A DNA stretch of 8,566 bases. Origin: an uncultured Mollicutes bacterium. Lineage in GTDB: Bacteria > Bacillota_I > Bacilli_A > RFN20 > CAG-288. The stretch is taken from contig URQF01000056.1 of the NCBI GenBank assembly GCA_900549915.1, positions 1 to 8,566 of the forward strand. Reading direction: 5' to 3'. The notes under the pieces are model-generated. The model ran no database searches. It saw only the letters and a list, made by a program, of their open reading frames with translations, and had not been told where the DNA came from. This document shows, one piece after another, positions 6,964 through 8,566 of the stretch (its first letter is position 1; every line of letters starts with the position of its first letter). A program made the position numbers and the translations under genes.

Positions 6964-8268
6964 TTAGTCGCGTGCCTGATATAACGGCTTGTTGTCGGAT
7001 TGAGTGTTCCTCGGAGGACAGATTTTATTATTAGCAAAAACAATACGCCTTAGGACACCGGCAATCAGGACCCTATACCTATACTGAGGAGACCTGAAGC
7101 CGAGGATCCTTGCGATAAGAGACGGAGTGAATGTCCTAGCAGCAGACTCTTTCAATGCATGATAGAAGTTCGTATCACGATAAGCAGAAACCTTACGACG
7201 ATGCCTTAAGAAGAGGATGAGTGCGCCAAGAAGGATAAGACCGCCGACAATACCAGAAGCCATGGCAATATTTAACCAAGTTGACTTGATGGTAGCTTTC
7301 CGTCCGGAAGCATGGGCAAAGCTGACAAATCCCTTATCGTAGATATCGTTGATATTCGAATAATCTTTGCGGATAGCGGCATAGAAAGTATCACCTTTCT
7401 TTGCGCCGATTCCTTCTAATCCTTCCGAGACATTGCCCTGATAGGTAGCAGCCCTTTTAGTAACGGATTTTGTAGTCTGAAGTGCGAAGAATCCAACGTT
7501 CCTGAAATCCTGGCCAAGAAGCAGGAAAGAATGCGGATAACGGCCGAGTTTACCATCTTTGTCCCTGTCAAGAATAACAGAGGAGATGAAGTTATTCAGA
7601 TAAACAGAATAGTTTTCTTCGGAAGAGCTGAGTTTCGGGAAGTAGTAAGCTTCTAAGAAAGTAGTCTGTTCGGTTTCGTATTCGACAGTAGTAGAAGCAG
7701 AACTCTGGGAAACGCTCGGTTTGTTCCTGTTTCCAGTGTTCTTCACACCAATACAATCGAAATAGTATTCGTAGCTCTTATTTGTGAAATTCTTAATATA
7801 GGCACTAGCGTCCTGAGCGGAAGAATCATTGTAATTTCCGCGGAAAAGAGGCTTGATGTTATTCTGGAGACAATATTCGGTATTCCAGGTTGCTTCCGGA
7901 GAAGAAGCGCCATATCCGGAAAGAGAGTCCCTATCTAAGACAAGCTTTCCATCGCTGCTTTCGGCAACTTTGATGGACTTGAAATAATCTTCTTCGCTGA
8001 TGACATGCTTTAAGGCTTTCGTGACTTCATAATTAGAAGTAGCTGCCAGAGCACCTGCCGCATTGGATTTGTATCCAGAAGTCAGCCTTGGAATCCAAAC
8101 GAGGAACACCGATAAAACGGTGATAACCAAGAACCAATACCAAGGCCTTTTACGGCTTTCAATCGCAGCCTGATTGGAATAAAGAGACTTAAAGATGGTT
8201 ACAAAAGGAACCTTTGCTTTCTTCTTGGTTTTGACATTCTGAGAATTGATATTTTTCTTGTTACCCAT
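6964..8268 (-). CDS. uncharacterised membrane protein with large outer domain
   Basis: I do not firmly recognise this 434-aa protein. It has a Lys-rich cytosolic N-terminus, the segment IFKSLYSNQAAIESRK, then TM1 (about 42-60). A polar, Ser/Tyr-rich domain of about 270 residues follows, presumably extracytoplasmic. TM2 (334-355) ends in HRRK, and a hydrophobic C-terminal segment (about 382-411) becomes a likely third TM only when AGG is read as Met. The FKSLYS opening and overall layout recall DUF1189-type membrane proteins; this is a tentative resemblance. Fifteen of 25 apparent Arg codons are AGG, with only one internal ATG. AAGG lies eight bases before the ATG. It is first in the minus-strand operon, 60 bases before the DUF1538 gene, so it may work with that complex, though the gap also allows independent function. 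Confidence 0.75.
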   Translation of the reverse strand: MGNKKNINSQNVKTKKKAKVPFVTIFKSLYSNQAAIESRKRPWYWFLVITVLSVFLVWIPRLTSGYKSNAAGALAATSNYEVTKALKHVISEEDYFKSIKVAESSDGKLVLDRDSLSGYGASSPEATWNTEYCLQNNIKPLFRGNYNDSSAQDASAYIKNFTNKSYEYYFDCIGVKNTGNRNKPSVSQSSASTTVEYETEQTTFLEAYYFPKLSSSEENYSVYLNNFISSVILDRDKDGKLGRYPHSFLLLGQDFRNVGFFALQTTKSVTKRAATYQGNVSEGLEGIGAKKGDTFYAAIRKDYSNINDIYDKGFVSFAHASGRKATIKSTWLNIAMASGIVGGLILLGALILFLRHRRKVSAYRDTNFYHALKESAARTFTPSLIARILGFRSPQYRYRVLIAGVLRRIVFANNKICPPRNTQSDNKPLYQARD

Positions 8269-8313
8269 GTGATTACCTTCTAAATTCGGTAGTGTTAATA
8301 ACTACAGCATTAT

Positions 8314-8342
8314 ATTATCTAATAAAGTACGTTTTTTTACAA
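8314..8342 (-). promoter_or_regulatory. promoter of the minus-strand membrane protein operon
   Basis: On the minus strand TTGTAA (8342-8337) and GATAAT (8319-8314) are separated by 17 bases. An overlapping perfect TATAAT lies just downstream but has no -35 at proper distance. Transcription would begin near 8307, leaving a leader of about 40 bases before the start codon at 8268. Confidence 0.65.
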
Positions 8343-8419
8343 CATTAGCAAGGGTAAAAGAAGGCAATTCAAAGATTTCAGCAGACAGAAACAGAAACCA
8401 AAAAGAAAGAAGGAAGAAA

Positions 8420-8566
8420 ATGAAAAGAAAAAGTATAAAAAAGAAAGAGAAGAAACAACTTCAAATTAATACAATTGATGCTAGGCGTATCTGCCAGCAT
8501 CTCGCTCTCTATGAGGTTCTTCTTGGTGCCTGGATAAATCACCGTAGAAAGAGAATATTAAATAAA
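8420..8566 (+). CDS. unrecognised basic protein, N-terminal part only
   Basis: A frame open for 49 codons from ATG to the window edge, preceded by AGGA at 8411-8414, five bases before the ATG. The product begins with a very Lys/Arg-rich stretch (MKRKSIKKKEKKQ), followed by a possibly helical segment AMRICQHLALYEVLLGAW when AGG = Met (AGG-CGT gives Met-Arg), then NHRRKRILNK. It is divergent from the minus-strand operon; no clear promoter is seen. The start is very A-rich, so chance openness is possible. No function can be given. Confidence 0.5.
   Translation, partial: MKRKSIKKKEKKQLQINTIDARRICQHLALYEVLLGAWINHRRKRILNK

Noticed and set aside
6434..6967. 177-codon plus-strand reading frame opposite the DUF1538 gene
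   Set aside because: It is a shadow of the minus-strand gene: its product is a low-complexity Lys/Pro/Arg-rich sequence without family features, while the minus frame has clear DUF1538 motifs.
154..8268. Sequencing error or damage turning ATG into AGG
   Set aside because: It would need about 87 identical T-to-G errors, all at in-frame Met codons on both strands, while all start ATGs and about 19 internal ATGs stay intact.
154..8268. TGA recoding (Trp or Gly) as in some Mollicutes and candidate phyla
   Set aside because: TGA ends the ATPase, ADP-ribosylglycohydrolase and DUF1538 genes at the expected places with overlapping ATGA starts, no in-frame TGA is needed, and Trp is encoded by TGG.
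154..8268. CGG or CGA reassignment, known in other Firmicutes
   Set aside because: CGG and CGA occur at conserved Arg positions, such as TRTQR, CRKHH and ELIRR of thymidine kinase and the Met-Arg pair in the ADP-ribosylglycohydrolase.

Overview
This is bacterial DNA, most likely from a low-to-moderate GC Firmicutes/Bacilli lineage related to uncultivated gut bacteria. Genes are tightly packed, overlap by a few bases, have AGG-type Shine-Dalgarno sites and use TAA, TAG and TGA as stops. The outstanding property is the genetic code. In every protein-coding gene, AGG falls where the protein family has methionine (or another hydrophobic residue), while invariant arginines are written CGN or AGA. 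By hand count, about 87 of 146 'Arg' codons in the seven complete genes are AGG, against only about 19 internal ATG codons. AGG is therefore read here as the main Met codon. This matches my recollection of the AGG-to-Met reassignment reported from the Codetta survey in a clade of uncultivated Bacilli, so the window probably comes from that clade or a close relative. All proteins below should be read with AGG = Met; a standard bacterial table mistranslates them.

Left half, + strand: an extended -10 promoter precedes three overlapping genes. These are thymidine kinase (tdk), a CtpE-like cation-translocating P-type ATPase and an ADP-ribosylglycohydrolase. No terminator is visible after the third gene. 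About 40 bases later comes a strong promoter for tRNA-Lys(CTT), followed by a Rho-independent terminator.

Right half, - strand: a bidirectional terminator separates the convergent halves. Reading leftward from a promoter near 8340 are an unrecognised membrane protein, a DUF1538 membrane protein and two small PII-like proteins. The last three overlap or nearly overlap. PII-type proteins next to a membrane protein suggest a transporter-like complex gated by a nucleotide-sensing regulator. The transported substrate cannot be told from the sequence.

Edges: the first ~117 bases hold the tdk promoter and no gene I can assign with confidence. At the right end, a short Lys/Arg-rich reading frame with a good ribosome binding site runs out of the window. 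There are no gene-free stretches over 300 bases, and no CRISPR array, insertion sequence or phage genes.
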